64,000 nucleotides of DNA, from the NCBI GenBank assembly GCA_051881815.1, contig JBJEQP010000021.1:1-64000 (forward strand), read 5' to 3'. Each line of letters begins with the position of its first letter. The stretch's first letter is position 1. Origin of the DNA: UMGS363 sp051881815 (GTDB lineage Bacteria > Bacillota > Clostridia > Oscillospirales > Ruminococcaceae). Below are positions 23,759 through 31,042 of the stretch, piece after piece. Under the pieces are notes generated by a model. It was given only the letters and a program-made list of their open reading frames with translations, was not told the origin of the DNA and made no database searches. Both the position numbers and the translations under genes were made by a program.

Positions 23759-26167
23759 TTATGCTTTTACTTTAACATTCTTTGTTAGCTTATTGCTTTC
23801 CTTGTAAGGTCTTGCCATCATGTAAACTATAAACGCAAGCGCAAGAACTGCAAAGATAAGTCCCACAACATTTACCGAGCCTGTGAAAAGAAGTCCAAAC
23901 TGGTAGATTATAAGCGATACCGCATAAGCAAACAAACACTGATATGTGATAGCAAACGCCGTCCACTTGGGGTTGTTCATCTCACGCTTGATTGCGCCAA
24001 TTGCCGCAAAGCAGGGTGCGCAGAGAAGGTTGAACACGAGGAATGAATAGCCTGCGAGCGGCGTCATTCCCATAAAGTCCAGAACGCCGAATACGCCTAC
24101 AACTTCTTCCTTTGCAACAAGACCCATAATAGTTGCGATAGCCGCCGTTGCTTCTCCGAAGCCAAGAGGTGCAAATATCCAGCAGATAGCGTTGCCGATA
24201 ATGCCGAGAATACTGTCGCTCAATTCAATATCAGCGCTGAAGCCGAAGCCGCCTTCGGGAAGTGTTCCGAACACCGAACCTGCCCAGATGATAACAGAGG
24301 AAAGAAGGATAATTGTTCCTGCCTTTTTGATGAACGACCAGCCACGCTCCCACATTGAGCGGAGAATGTTGCTGACGGTCGGGAGATGATATGCAGGAAG
24401 CTCCATTACGAACGGAGCAGGGTCGCCTGCGAACATTTTTGTCTTTTTGAGCATTATTCCCGAAATGATGATAGCCGCAGCTCCGATAAAGTATGCGCTC
24501 GGAGCCACCCACCACGCGTTTCCGAAAAGTGCGCCTGCGATAAGTGCGATAATAGGCATTTTTGCGCCGCATGGAATGAATGTTGTGGTCATAATTGTCA
24601 TTCTGCGGTCACGCTCGTTCTCGATTGTACGGCTTGCCATAACGCCCGGAACGCCGCAGCCTGTTCCGATAAGCATAGGTATAAAGGATTTGCCCGAAAG
24701 GCCAAACTTTCTGAAAATTCTGTCCATTACGAATGCGATTCTTGCCATATATCCGCAGGCTTCAAGGAATGCAAGGAAGATGAACAGAACAAGCATCTGC
24801 GGAACGAATCCGAGAACGGCACCAACACCGCCGACAATACCGTCAATGATAAGGCTGCTTAACCATTCTGCACAGCCGACTGCTTCAAGTCCGCTTTCAA
24901 CAATAACGGGAACACCGGGAACCCATACACCGTAATCCTCCGTTGCCGGAAGTCCCTCCATTGGTTCTTCAACAAGTGCGTTTATGTCATAACCAGCTTC
25001 TGCAAGGCTGTCGCCGTAGGAGCCGAGAGCTTCATCAAAGCCGCCCAGGTCTGCTTCTTCTGCTGCACCGAGAATTTCTTCTCCGCCTACAACTCCCGAG
25101 TCTGCGGCAGCCTGTGCCAATGCAAGAACTTCATCGGTGAAAATGTATTCTTCGGCATAAGCGTCTGTTGCTTCTTCATACTCGGAAGTACCTATTCCGA
25201 ACAGGTGAAAACCGTCGCCGAACAGTCCGTCGTTTGTCCAGTCTGTTACCCATGTTCCCACAGTAGTTACGGAAACGAAGTACACAACAAACATTACTAC
25301 CGCAAATATTGGCAGGGCAAGAAAACGATTAGTCACTACCCTGTCTATCTTGTCTGAAACTGTCATACCGCCTTTGTTTTTCTTTTTAAGGCAGTCCTTG
25401 ATAATAGTTGCAATATATATGTAACGCTCGTTAGTGATAATGCTTTCGCTGTCGTCGTCCATTTCCTTTTCGGCAGCGGAGATATCCGTTTCGATATGCG
25501 CCTTTTTCTCATCGGAAACGCTGATAGCTTCGTACACCTTTTCGTCGCGCTCGAAAAGCTTTATGGCATACCAGCGCTGCTGTTCCTCGGGAATATCATG
25601 GAGAACGGCTTCTTCAATATGTGCGATAGCGTGTTCAACACAGCCGCAGAATTTATGACGGGGTATCATTTTTTCACCCGACTTTGCTGCTTCAACAGCG
25701 GCAGTTGCGGCTTCGTCAATGCCTGTGCCTTTAAGCGCAGATATCTCAACCACCTTACAGCCAAGTTCGTTTGAAAGCTGTTCAATATTTATCTTATCGC
25801 CGTTTTTGCGCACAACGTCCATCATATTTATGGCGCAGACAACGGGGATACCAAGCTCAACAAGCTGTGTGGTAAGATACAGATTTCGTTCAAGATTTGT
25901 TCCGTCGATGATATTGAGGATAGCGTCGGGACGCTCGCCGATAAGATAGTTTCGGGCAACAACTTCTTCAAGCGTGTAGGGCGAAAGAGAGTAAATTCCC
26001 GGCAGGTCAGTAATGATAACGTCCTTGTGGCCTTTCAGCTTACCCTCTTTTTTCTCAACAGTAACGCCCGGCCAGTTTCCTACAAACTGGTTTGAACCCG
26101 TCAGGGCGTTAAAAAGCGTGGTTTTGCCTGCGTTTGGATTTCCCGCAAGCGCAATTCGTATTTCCAT
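23759..26167 (-). CDS. feoB: Ferrous iron transporter FeoB
   Basis: An 802-residue Fe(II) permease. The N-terminal G domain has GNPNAGKTTLFNALTGSNQ (residues 8-26), DLPGIYSL and the NMMD specificity motif. A helical GDI-like region runs from about 165 to 270. The membrane domain follows from about 285, with both gate regions (ACGYMARIAFVMD and FIPCGAKMPI, then APCFAAIGAIKREM). An unusual, acidic, Ala/Gly/Glu-rich insert of about 95 residues (about 318-416) lies between the first membrane helix and the next, on the outer side. Ribosome site AAAGGAT. Operon: feoA, feoA, feoB, Cys-rich peptide. Confidence 0.93.
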   Translation of the reverse strand: MEIRIALAGNPNAGKTTLFNALTGSNQFVGNWPGVTVEKKEGKLKGHKDVIITDLPGIYSLSPYTLEEVVARNYLIGERPDAILNIIDGTNLERNLYLTTQLVELGIPVVCAINMMDVVRKNGDKINIEQLSNELGCKVVEISALKGTGIDEAATAAVEAAKSGEKMIPRHKFCGCVEHAIAHIEEAVLHDIPEEQQRWYAIKLFERDEKVYEAISVSDEKKAHIETDISAAEKEMDDDSESIITNERYIYIATIIKDCLKKKNKGGMTVSDKIDRVVTNRFLALPIFAVVMFVVYFVSVTTVGTWVTDWTNDGLFGDGFHLFGIGTSEYEEATDAYAEEYIFTDEVLALAQAAADSGVVGGEEILGAAEEADLGGFDEALGSYGDSLAEAGYDINALVEEPMEGLPATEDYGVWVPGVPVIVESGLEAVGCAEWLSSLIIDGIVGGVGAVLGFVPQMLVLFIFLAFLEACGYMARIAFVMDRIFRKFGLSGKSFIPMLIGTGCGVPGVMASRTIENERDRRMTIMTTTFIPCGAKMPIIALIAGALFGNAWWVAPSAYFIGAAAIIISGIMLKKTKMFAGDPAPFVMELPAYHLPTVSNILRSMWERGWSFIKKAGTIILLSSVIIWAGSVFGTLPEGGFGFSADIELSDSILGIIGNAICWIFAPLGFGEATAAIATIMGLVAKEEVVGVFGVLDFMGMTPLAGYSFLVFNLLCAPCFAAIGAIKREMNNPKWTAFAITYQCLFAYAVSLIIYQFGLLFTGSVNVVGLIFAVLALAFIVYMMARPYKESNKLTKNVKVKA

Positions 26168-26185
26168 ATTCCTTATCCTTTCTTT

Positions 26186-26205
26186 AAGTTAGTTAAAGCT
26201 AACTT
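26186..26205. promoter_or_regulatory. GTTAG-N6-CTAAC operator-like site between feoA and feoB
   Basis: AAGTTAG-TTAAAG-CTAACTT: seven-base arms around a six-base spacer, directly before the feoB ribosome site. Same geometry as the sites upstream of the operon. Resembles DtxR/IdeR-type half-sites; the regulator is inferred. Confidence 0.6.
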
Positions 26206-26238
26206 TATTAGTATATGCTAACTGCTGCATAAAATATA

Positions 26239-26460
26239 TCAGTCTACTTCAATCATTTCGGCATCGGCTTTTCTGAGTGAAAGCTCATAGCCTCTGACAG
26301 TTACCTCAATAGGATCTCCGAGAGGTGCCACCTTGCGGACGTAAATCTCCGTGCCTTTGGTTATTCCCATATCCATTATCCTGCGCTTGACTGCTCCCTC
26401 ACCGTTCAGCTTTTTAACTGTCACGGTTGAGCCTATCTTTGCTTCTTTAAGCGTTGACAT
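26239..26460 (-). CDS. feoA: FeoA-family protein (second copy)
   Basis: A 73-residue SH3-like FeoA protein: RRIMDMGITKGTEIYVRKVAPLGDPIEVTVRGYELSLR carries the conserved G-D-P and RGYELSLR features. FeoA binds FeoB and supports Fe(II) transport. Lies 14 bases after the first feoA; two consecutive FeoA proteins are common in Clostridia. This copy is the more canonical one. Confidence 0.9.
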   Translation of the reverse strand: MSTLKEAKIGSTVTVKKLNGEGAVKRRIMDMGITKGTEIYVRKVAPLGDPIEVTVRGYELSLRKADAEMIEVD

Positions 26461-26474
26461 TGCAATATCCCCCT

Positions 26475-26687
26475 TTAAACCATAATTTTACATGCCATTT
26501 CCTTAGAAACAGCAACTCTTGAATCTTTGACATTAACGATAACATTTCCGCCGATCTCACTGATGACAGTTACCGTTCCGCCTGCTACAAATCCCAAATT
26601 TTCAAGAAATTTCCTTGTTTCGGGATTTCCTCCGACTTTTTTGATAATGTTTTCTTCGCCTGTATTTGCAAGTGTAAGCGGCATCAT
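26475..26687 (-). CDS. feoA: FeoA-family protein (first copy)
   Basis: A 70-residue SH3-like protein with FLENLGFVAGGTVTVISEIGGNVIVNVKDSRVAVSKEMA. It keeps the fold but has ISEIGGNVIVNV instead of the GDP loop, a divergent type that usually pairs with a canonical FeoA. AAGGAG ribosome site. First gene after the promoter and operators. Confidence 0.88.
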   Translation of the reverse strand: MMPLTLANTGEENIIKKVGGNPETRKFLENLGFVAGGTVTVISEIGGNVIVNVKDSRVAVSKEMACKIMV

Positions 26688-26706
26688 TAATTCACTCCTT
26701 CATATT

Positions 26707-26792
26707 GTTAGCTATAGCTAACTTATATGCATCAATTATGGTTAGTTTCAGCTAACCATAATTATATTAACTCATATTTTAACTCTTGTCAA
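26707..26792 (-). promoter_or_regulatory. feo promoter with two palindromic operators
   Basis: On the minus strand TTGACA (26787-26792) and TAATAT (26764-26769) with a 17-bp spacer. Two inverted repeats follow: TATGGTTAG-TTTCAG-CTAACCATA (26737-26760) over the transcription start, and GTTAG-CTATAG-CTAAC (26707-26722), a perfect 16-bp palindrome. Their centres are 34 bp apart, about three helical turns. An iron-dependent DtxR-like repressor is the likely ligand. Confidence 0.75.
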
Positions 26793-26842
26793 GGAATTTT
26801 GCGGCGTTTTTGAGTGATTTGTATAACTGCACAGATTTCTCG

Positions 26843-26858
26843 GTTAGCTTTAGGTAAC
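26843..26858. promoter_or_regulatory. Fourth, weaker GTTAG-N6-CTAAC-like site
   Basis: GTTAG-CTTTAG-GTAAC, one mismatch from the other three sites, between the flavodoxin remnant and the feo promoter. Confidence 0.4.
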
Positions 26859-26878
26859 TATATATTAAAAATACACCA

Positions 26879-27082
26879 TTATTCCGCAAGACTCCTGCCA
26901 AGTTCTCTGCATTTTTCCGGATCATCGTCCGAAGGAGCTTCATTTGCGATCAGTCCCTCGCTGTTCACAAGAACTGTACTGTCCGCTTTTACTCTGTCCT
27001 CCCAGTTTCTCATCCACTCTCCGTCCCCACAGCAGTATGAACCGAAAAGAGCGACCTTTTTACTGCTTATAATAAGTTCATA
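26879..27082 (-). pseudogene. Flavodoxin, C-terminal remnant
   Basis: The last 68 codons of a flavodoxin-like gene: KVALFGSYCCGDGEWMRNWEDR is the FMN-ring-contacting loop and final helix of short-chain flavodoxins (usually GSYGWGDGEWM), ending at TAA 26879. The N-terminal phosphate-binding half is absent. At 27083 the frame runs into TATAGACAAA-type repeat sequence, and no flavodoxin N-terminus follows up to 27300. The open frame would start at a TTG inside the repeat, without a ribosome site. Judged non-functional. Confidence 0.75.
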
Positions 27083-27235
27083 TCGTTCTATAGACAAAGA
27101 CGACAGATAGAATAATCCAAATCAAGGAAGCTTGATGCAGAATTGGATCATTATATCCGAGTATTTAGTCTTACGGTTGGTTTGGAATTAGAAAACCGCT
27201 GATTAAAGCGAAGCGTTCGTTTCCTTAGTAAGTAT
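27083..27235. repeat. Family B repeat fragment joined to family G repeat
   Basis: TCTATAGACAAAGACGACAG followed by ATAGAATAATCC matches the right half of the element at 48898-49057 read on the minus strand; the terminal TACTAATC block is missing. At 27181-27235 an inverted family G repeat occurs (CGCTGATTAAAG, then CGTTTCCTTAGTA). Marks the break-point of the flavodoxin gene. Confidence 0.55.
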
Positions 27236-27241
27236 AAGTAT

Positions 27242-27286
27242 AAAATAACCGAGATCCCCCAAAATCAGGAAATCTCGGTTATTTTT
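27242..27286. terminator. Terminator of cysK
   Basis: AAATAACCGAGAT pairs with ATCTCGGTTATTT, a 13-bp stem with a 16-base loop; T-rich on both sides so it can act in both directions. It lies 38 bases after the cysK stop. Confidence 0.8.
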
Positions 27287-27323
27287 GGCTGTTTTTTACA
27301 ACGCCTGTTCAAATGAAGAAATA

Positions 27324-28253
27324 TTATTCTGCAAACATTGCAGTGGAAAGATATCTTTCACCGGTGTCGGGGAGAAGTGCAACAATGTTCTTTCCCTTAT
27401 TTTCGGGACGCTTTGCAAGCTCGATAGCTGCCCAGAGTGCAGCACCCGAAGAAATTCCCACGAGGACGCCTTCTGTTCTTGCGATAAATCTGCCTGTTTC
27501 AAATGCGTCCTCGTTCTCAACGGCGATTATCTCGTCATATACCTTTGTATCAAGAGTTTCGGGCACAAAGCCTGCGCCGATCCCCTGGATCTTATGTGCG
27601 CCTGCAACGCCTTTGGAGAGCACAGGTGAGCTTGCAGGCTCAACAGCAACTACCTTTATGTCGGGATTACGGCTCTTGAGGTACTTGCCGACGCCGCTTA
27701 CTGTTCCGCCCGTGCCAACGCCTGCAATAAATATATCGACCTTTCCGTCCGTGTCGTTGTAGATCTCAACACCCGTTGTCTTTTCATGTACAGCGGGGTT
27801 TGCAGGGTTTGTGAACTGGGACGGGATAAAGCTGTTCGGTATCTCCTTTGCAAGCTCCTCAGCCTTTGCGATCGCGCCCTTCATTCCCTTTGCGCCCTCT
27901 GTAAGTACAAGCTCTGCGCCGTAGGCCTTCATAAGATTGCGGCGCTCAATGCTCATCGTTTCGGGCATTACGATTATAATCCGGTAGCCTCTTGCGGCAG
28001 CGATAGCGGAAAGGCCTATGCCTGTATTACCGCTTGTAGGTTCGATGATAACACTTCCCTCTTTAAGAATACCCTTCTGTTCAGCGTCCTCGATCATCGC
28101 CTTTGCAATACGGTCCTTTGCGCTTCCGCCGGGGTTGAAAAGCTCAAGCTTTACAAATATTTTTGCGTCAAGCTCCTTTGCCTTTTCAAGATTCTTCACC
28201 TCAAGAAGAGGTGTTCTGCCGATAAGCTCTGTTACACTTGAATAAACGTTCAT
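27324..28253 (-). CDS. cysK: Cysteine synthase A (O-acetylserine sulfhydrylase)
   Basis: A 309-residue PLP enzyme that makes cysteine from O-acetylserine and sulfide. The PLP lysine is in PGGSAKDRIAKAM (about residue 46), the substrate loop is PTSGNTGIGL, the phosphate loop is GVGTGGTVSGVG, and EGVLVGISSGAA follows near the C-terminus. Full length. It is a single gene with its own promoter and terminator. The C-terminal end ALLPDTGERYLSTAMF is typical of CysK rather than CysM. Confidence 0.94.
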   Translation of the reverse strand: MNVYSSVTELIGRTPLLEVKNLEKAKELDAKIFVKLELFNPGGSAKDRIAKAMIEDAEQKGILKEGSVIIEPTSGNTGIGLSAIAAARGYRIIIVMPETMSIERRNLMKAYGAELVLTEGAKGMKGAIAKAEELAKEIPNSFIPSQFTNPANPAVHEKTTGVEIYNDTDGKVDIFIAGVGTGGTVSGVGKYLKSRNPDIKVVAVEPASSPVLSKGVAGAHKIQGIGAGFVPETLDTKVYDEIIAVENEDAFETGRFIARTEGVLVGISSGAALWAAIELAKRPENKGKNIVALLPDTGERYLSTAMFAE

Positions 28254-28315
28254 GACAATTACTCCTTTTAATTTAATATGAAAATTCTCTTATAAATCCT
28301 ATGTTATTGATAAGA

Positions 28316-28344
28316 ATTATAGCACTTATTTCCTATATTGTCAA
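28316..28344 (-). promoter_or_regulatory. cysK: cysK promoter
   Basis: Consensus TTGACA (28339-28344) and TATAAT (28316-28321), 17-bp spacer. CCTATTGACAATATAGG (28332-28348) is a palindrome centred on the -35 box and could bind an Rrf2/CymR-type repressor; the regulator is inferred. Confidence 0.8.
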
Positions 28345-28586
28345 TAGGTTTTAGGGTATTTACAATAATTTGTAGAAAATTTTCATTACAGCAATGTTTT
28401 TTAAACACTTTTTGTATCTTTTTACCAACAAAATAAGCTTTTAAAATGTGTATATATCAAATCCATGTTTTCCGAAAACAAATACTTAACGCCAATCCGC
28501 ATCAACACAGATCTGTTTTATTTAACCTTTTACAACTCTGACAAAATGAAGCTTTTTACATATTTTTTACCAGATTGTTCTTATTA
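28345..28586. other. AT-rich spacer between divergent cysK and MarR genes
   Basis: Very AT-rich, no open reading frame and no clear repeat. I see nothing beyond low-complexity A/T runs; no T-box or SAM riboswitch elements are recognisable. Confidence 0.4.
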
Positions 28587-28632
28587 TCTCAATACTTTTG
28601 AGATTGACAAAATACTATTTAACTGATATACT
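28587..28632 (+). promoter_or_regulatory. Promoter and possible operator of MarR gene
   Basis: TTGACA (28604-28609) and TATACT (28627-28632), 17-bp spacer. Directly upstream TCTCAA-TACTT-TTGAGA (28587-28603) is a perfect inverted repeat, a candidate autoregulatory MarR site. Confidence 0.65.
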
Positions 28633-28680
28633 TAACGTGTATGTAATCATTTACCAAAATGCTGCATTGGAGGGAATACA

Positions 28681-29193
28681 ATGGACAAACTAAAAGCTGC
28701 AGAATATTTATCACCACTATACGACAAAGACCGTGACAGCATGAGTCAAGCACTGTTCGTCAACCTTTTTATCCAACAAAATCGTGTACAGACCGCATTT
28801 GACAAGGTATCTCCGGAGATCTCTACAAAACAATGGCTGCTTCTCGGGATGACTGCCAACTGTCCCGAGCCGAAAACACTCACCCGTATCGGACAGCTTA
28901 TGGGCTGTTCAAGGCAGAATGTAAAACAGCTTGCCGATTCGCTTGAAAAGAAAGGTTTTCTGGACATAAAAAAAGGCGGAAGCCGAAGCGTCTGCCTTGA
29001 ACTGACCGAAAAAGCCGACCGGTATTATGACAAGATGTGTGAAATACGCAAGGATTTTCTTAACAAGCTTTATACCGAGCTGACCGATGATGATATCAAA
29101 CAGCTGTATGATCTTCAAATCAAGATCTTCAAAGGCATTGAAGCTGCAGAGGAATTTGCTTTGGAAAAACAAGCTTCCGGCAAAATCAAATAA
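28681..29193 (+). CDS. MarR family transcriptional regulator
   Basis: A 170-residue winged-helix protein. The core runs from ISTKQWLLLGMTANC through LTRIGQLMGCSRQNVKQLADSLEKKGFLDIKKGGSRSVCLELTEKA, with recognition helix SRQNVKQLADSL. The wing and the long C-terminal dimer helices are present. Ligand unknown. GGAGG ribosome site. No adjacent target gene is cotranscribed, so it may act on a distant gene or on itself. Confidence 0.85.
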   Translation: MDKLKAAEYLSPLYDKDRDSMSQALFVNLFIQQNRVQTAFDKVSPEISTKQWLLLGMTANCPEPKTLTRIGQLMGCSRQNVKQLADSLEKKGFLDIKKGGSRSVCLELTEKADRYYDKMCEIRKDFLNKLYTELTDDDIKQLYDLQIKIFKGIEAAEEFALEKQASGKIK

Positions 29194-29199
29194 AAAATC

Positions 29200-29243
29200 A
29201 GCTGCATAAGAAATCACACACCTTATGCAGCTTTATCATTTTT
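29200..29243. terminator. Bidirectional terminator between MarR and thrH
   Basis: AGCTGCATAAG (29200-29210) pairs with CTTATGCAGCT (29222-29232), with an A-run before and T-rich sequence after; serves both convergent genes. Confidence 0.8.
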
Positions 29244-29248
29244 AGAAA

Positions 29249-29851
29249 TCAATCCATAGCCTTCTTGATAGCGGCCATAAGCTCGTCGTAGGTTTCGTAT
29301 GCAGGAAGATCGGGGTTGTCGTTCTTGATCTTGTCTGTGCTCTTGAAGAGGAAGCCTGCCTTGCTTGCCTTTATCATACCGAGGTCGTTGTAGCTGTCGC
29401 CGCTTGCGATAGTCTGAAAGCCGATAGACTGGAGTGCCTTTACCGTGGTGAGCTTGGACTGCTCGCAGCGCATCTTGAAGCCTGTTACCTCGCCGTTCGG
29501 AGCAACTTCAAGACTGTTGCAGAAGATCGTCGGATAGCCGAGCTTCTTCATAAGCGGAGCGGCAAACTGTGTGAATGTATCGCTGATGATGATGACCTGT
29601 GTGAAGGAACGAAGCTCATCGAGGAACTCCTTTGCGCCGGGCATCGGGTCGATCTTTGCGATAACGTCCTGTATCTCCTTGAGTCCGAGGCCGTGTTCCT
29701 TGAGGATACCGATACGGTATTTCATAAGCTTGTCGTAGTCAGGCTCGTCACGGGTGGTCTTTTCAAGCTCGGGGATACCCGTTTCCTTTGCAAAAGCGAT
29801 CCATATCTCGGGGACGAGAACGCCTTCAAGGTCTAAACAAGTGATATACAT
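29249..29851 (-). CDS. thrH: Phosphoserine phosphatase / homoserine phosphotransferase ThrH
   Basis: A 200-residue HAD enzyme. Motif I is LDLEGVLVPEIW (nucleophile Asp7), motif II SDTFTQF, motif III Lys in CEQSKLTTV and motif IV SGDSYNDLGM. The DLEGVLVPEIW form is specific to ThrH, which removes phosphate from phosphoserine and can move it to homoserine. Complete. Own promoter. It may supply serine for the neighbouring cysK, but the two are separate transcripts. Confidence 0.92.
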   Translation of the reverse strand: MYITCLDLEGVLVPEIWIAFAKETGIPELEKTTRDEPDYDKLMKYRIGILKEHGLGLKEIQDVIAKIDPMPGAKEFLDELRSFTQVIIISDTFTQFAAPLMKKLGYPTIFCNSLEVAPNGEVTGFKMRCEQSKLTTVKALQSIGFQTIASGDSYNDLGMIKASKAGFLFKSTDKIKNDNPDLPAYETYDELMAAIKKAMD

Positions 29852-29905
29852 TTAAAACATCCTTTCAGAATAGCTTTGCCGTTTCGATCGGCATTATTCA
29901 ATAAT

Positions 29906-29934
29906 ATTTTACTACATTAAACCATAAATGTCAA
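29906..29934 (-). promoter_or_regulatory. thrH: thrH promoter
   Basis: TTGACA (29929-29934) and TAAAAT (29906-29911) with a 17-bp spacer; the start codon lies 55 bases downstream after AAAGGATG. Confidence 0.75.
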
Positions 29935-29971
29935 GAAATTTGTAAAAATACGTTTATGTAGGGCATAATAA

Positions 29972-30181
29972 CTTATAAGACACGGTATTTCAACGAGTGA
30001 ATTATTTCCCACAAAATTATTAACAAACTATTGTAGGGGACGGGTTTCCCGTCCCGATGTTACCGGTACCATAAAAAAACGGGACGGGCGACCCGTTCCC
30101 TACAGTAAAATACGCCAGTTACGACTATATTTTCATAAAAATTTCATTGTTTATCTACTCGTTGAAATACGTGCTTATAAG
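29972..30181. repeat. Family D palindromic element with nested repeat
   Basis: The ends CTTATAAGACACGGTATTTC (continuing to AACGAGT) and CTTATAAGCACGTATTTC (minus strand, continuing to AACGAGT) are terminal inverted repeats of about 26 bp. A second palindrome, 30032-30104, lies inside. No coding capacity. The right end stops 10 bases before the -35 box of the smsCB promoter. Confidence 0.7.
30032..30104. repeat. Nested family E repeat (TGTAGGGGACGGG)
   Basis: TGTAGGGGACGGGTTTCCCG and TGTAGGGAACGGGTCGCCCG (minus strand) are inverted arms of about 25 bp around a short centre. GC-rich repeats of this style are scattered in many Firmicute genomes. Found inside the family D element. Confidence 0.7.
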
Positions 30182-30191
30182 ATCAATCCTC

Positions 30192-30228
30192 TTGACATAG
30201 GGTCCCAATAATGATACAATAATTGTAT
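30192..30228 (+). promoter_or_regulatory. Promoter of smsCB with overlapping palindrome
   Basis: TTGACA (30192-30197) and TACAAT (30215-30220), 17-bp spacer. ATACAATAATTGTAT (30214-30228) is a palindrome over the -10 box. An Rrf2/IscR-type Fe-S sensor would make sense here, but this is inference. Confidence 0.7.
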
Positions 30229-30265
30229 ATAATTGTCAAAAAACAGAAATGAGGTCTTTTTAGCA

Positions 30266-30997
30266 ATGCTTGAATTGAAAAATATTTCCTATTCCGCCGA
30301 AGCCGAAAACGGCAGAGAAAAGGAGATCATAAAGGAATTGAGTCTGCGCGTTGAGGACGGAAGGTTTCTTGCGATAACAGGTCCGAACGGCGGCGGAAAA
30401 TCGACCACCGCCAAGCTTATAATGGGCATAGAAAAGCCGAACTCGGGCAGCATTATTTTTGATGGTCGGGACATCACCGATATGTCGATCACCGACCGCG
30501 CGAATCTCGGCATCGGCTTTGCCTTCCAGCAGCCTGTCCGCTTCAAGGGAATACGCATAATCGACCTTCTGCGAATTTCCGCAAAGCGTGAGCTCACCGT
30601 TTCCGAAGCCTGCACCTTTCTTTCGGAGGTAGGACTTTGCGCAAAGGATTATATCAACCGTGAAGTTAATGCAAGCCTTTCGGGCGGCGAAATGAAGCGT
30701 ATCGAGATCGCAGGGATCGCTGCAAAAAATTCAAAGCTTTCCGTTTTCGACGAGCCGGAAGCAGGCATCGACCTTTGGAGCTTTTCCAACCTTATAAAAG
30801 TATTTGAGAAAATGCACGAGGACAGCTCAAAGTCTATAATCGTTATCTCACATCAGGAGAGAATACTGAACATCGCCGACGAGATCGCCGTTCTTTCGGA
30901 CGGAAAGATACTTCACTACGGAAAGAGAGAGGATATTCTCCCGAAGATACAGGGAACTTCCTCCGCAGTTAACCCCTGCCGTGCGATCACAGGCTAA
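30266..30997 (+). CDS. smsC: SufC-like ATPase of minimal SUF (SMS) system
   Basis: A 243-residue cytosolic ABC ATPase of SufC type. Start at 30266 is chosen because GAGGT precedes it; upstream codons have no ribosome site. Walker A is GPNGGGKST, the signature is LSGGEMKR, Walker B is LSVFDEPEAGID and the switch His is in VISHQER. SufC proteins energise the scaffold for Fe-S assembly. There are no SufS, SufU or SufD genes nearby; only a single SufB/D-like partner follows, which is the layout called SMS (minimal SUF). Confidence 0.85.
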   Translation: MLELKNISYSAEAENGREKEIIKELSLRVEDGRFLAITGPNGGGKSTTAKLIMGIEKPNSGSIIFDGRDITDMSITDRANLGIGFAFQQPVRFKGIRIIDLLRISAKRELTVSEACTFLSEVGLCAKDYINREVNASLSGGEMKRIEIAGIAAKNSKLSVFDEPEAGIDLWSFSNLIKVFEKMHEDSSKSIIVISHQERILNIADEIAVLSDGKILHYGKREDILPKIQGTSSAVNPCRAITG

Positions 30998-31042
30998 AAT
31001 GACCTGTCAAACGGAAAATACCTGAAAGGAATTACTATAACT

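Noticed and set aside
26879..27097. 72-codon frame as a functional small flavodoxin-like protein
   Set aside because: Starts at a TTG inside repeat sequence, lacks a ribosome site and the FMN phosphate-binding half.
30233..30265. Upstream TTG start for smsC
   Set aside because: No ribosome site before it, and GAGGT lies within that extension, well placed for the ATG at 30266.
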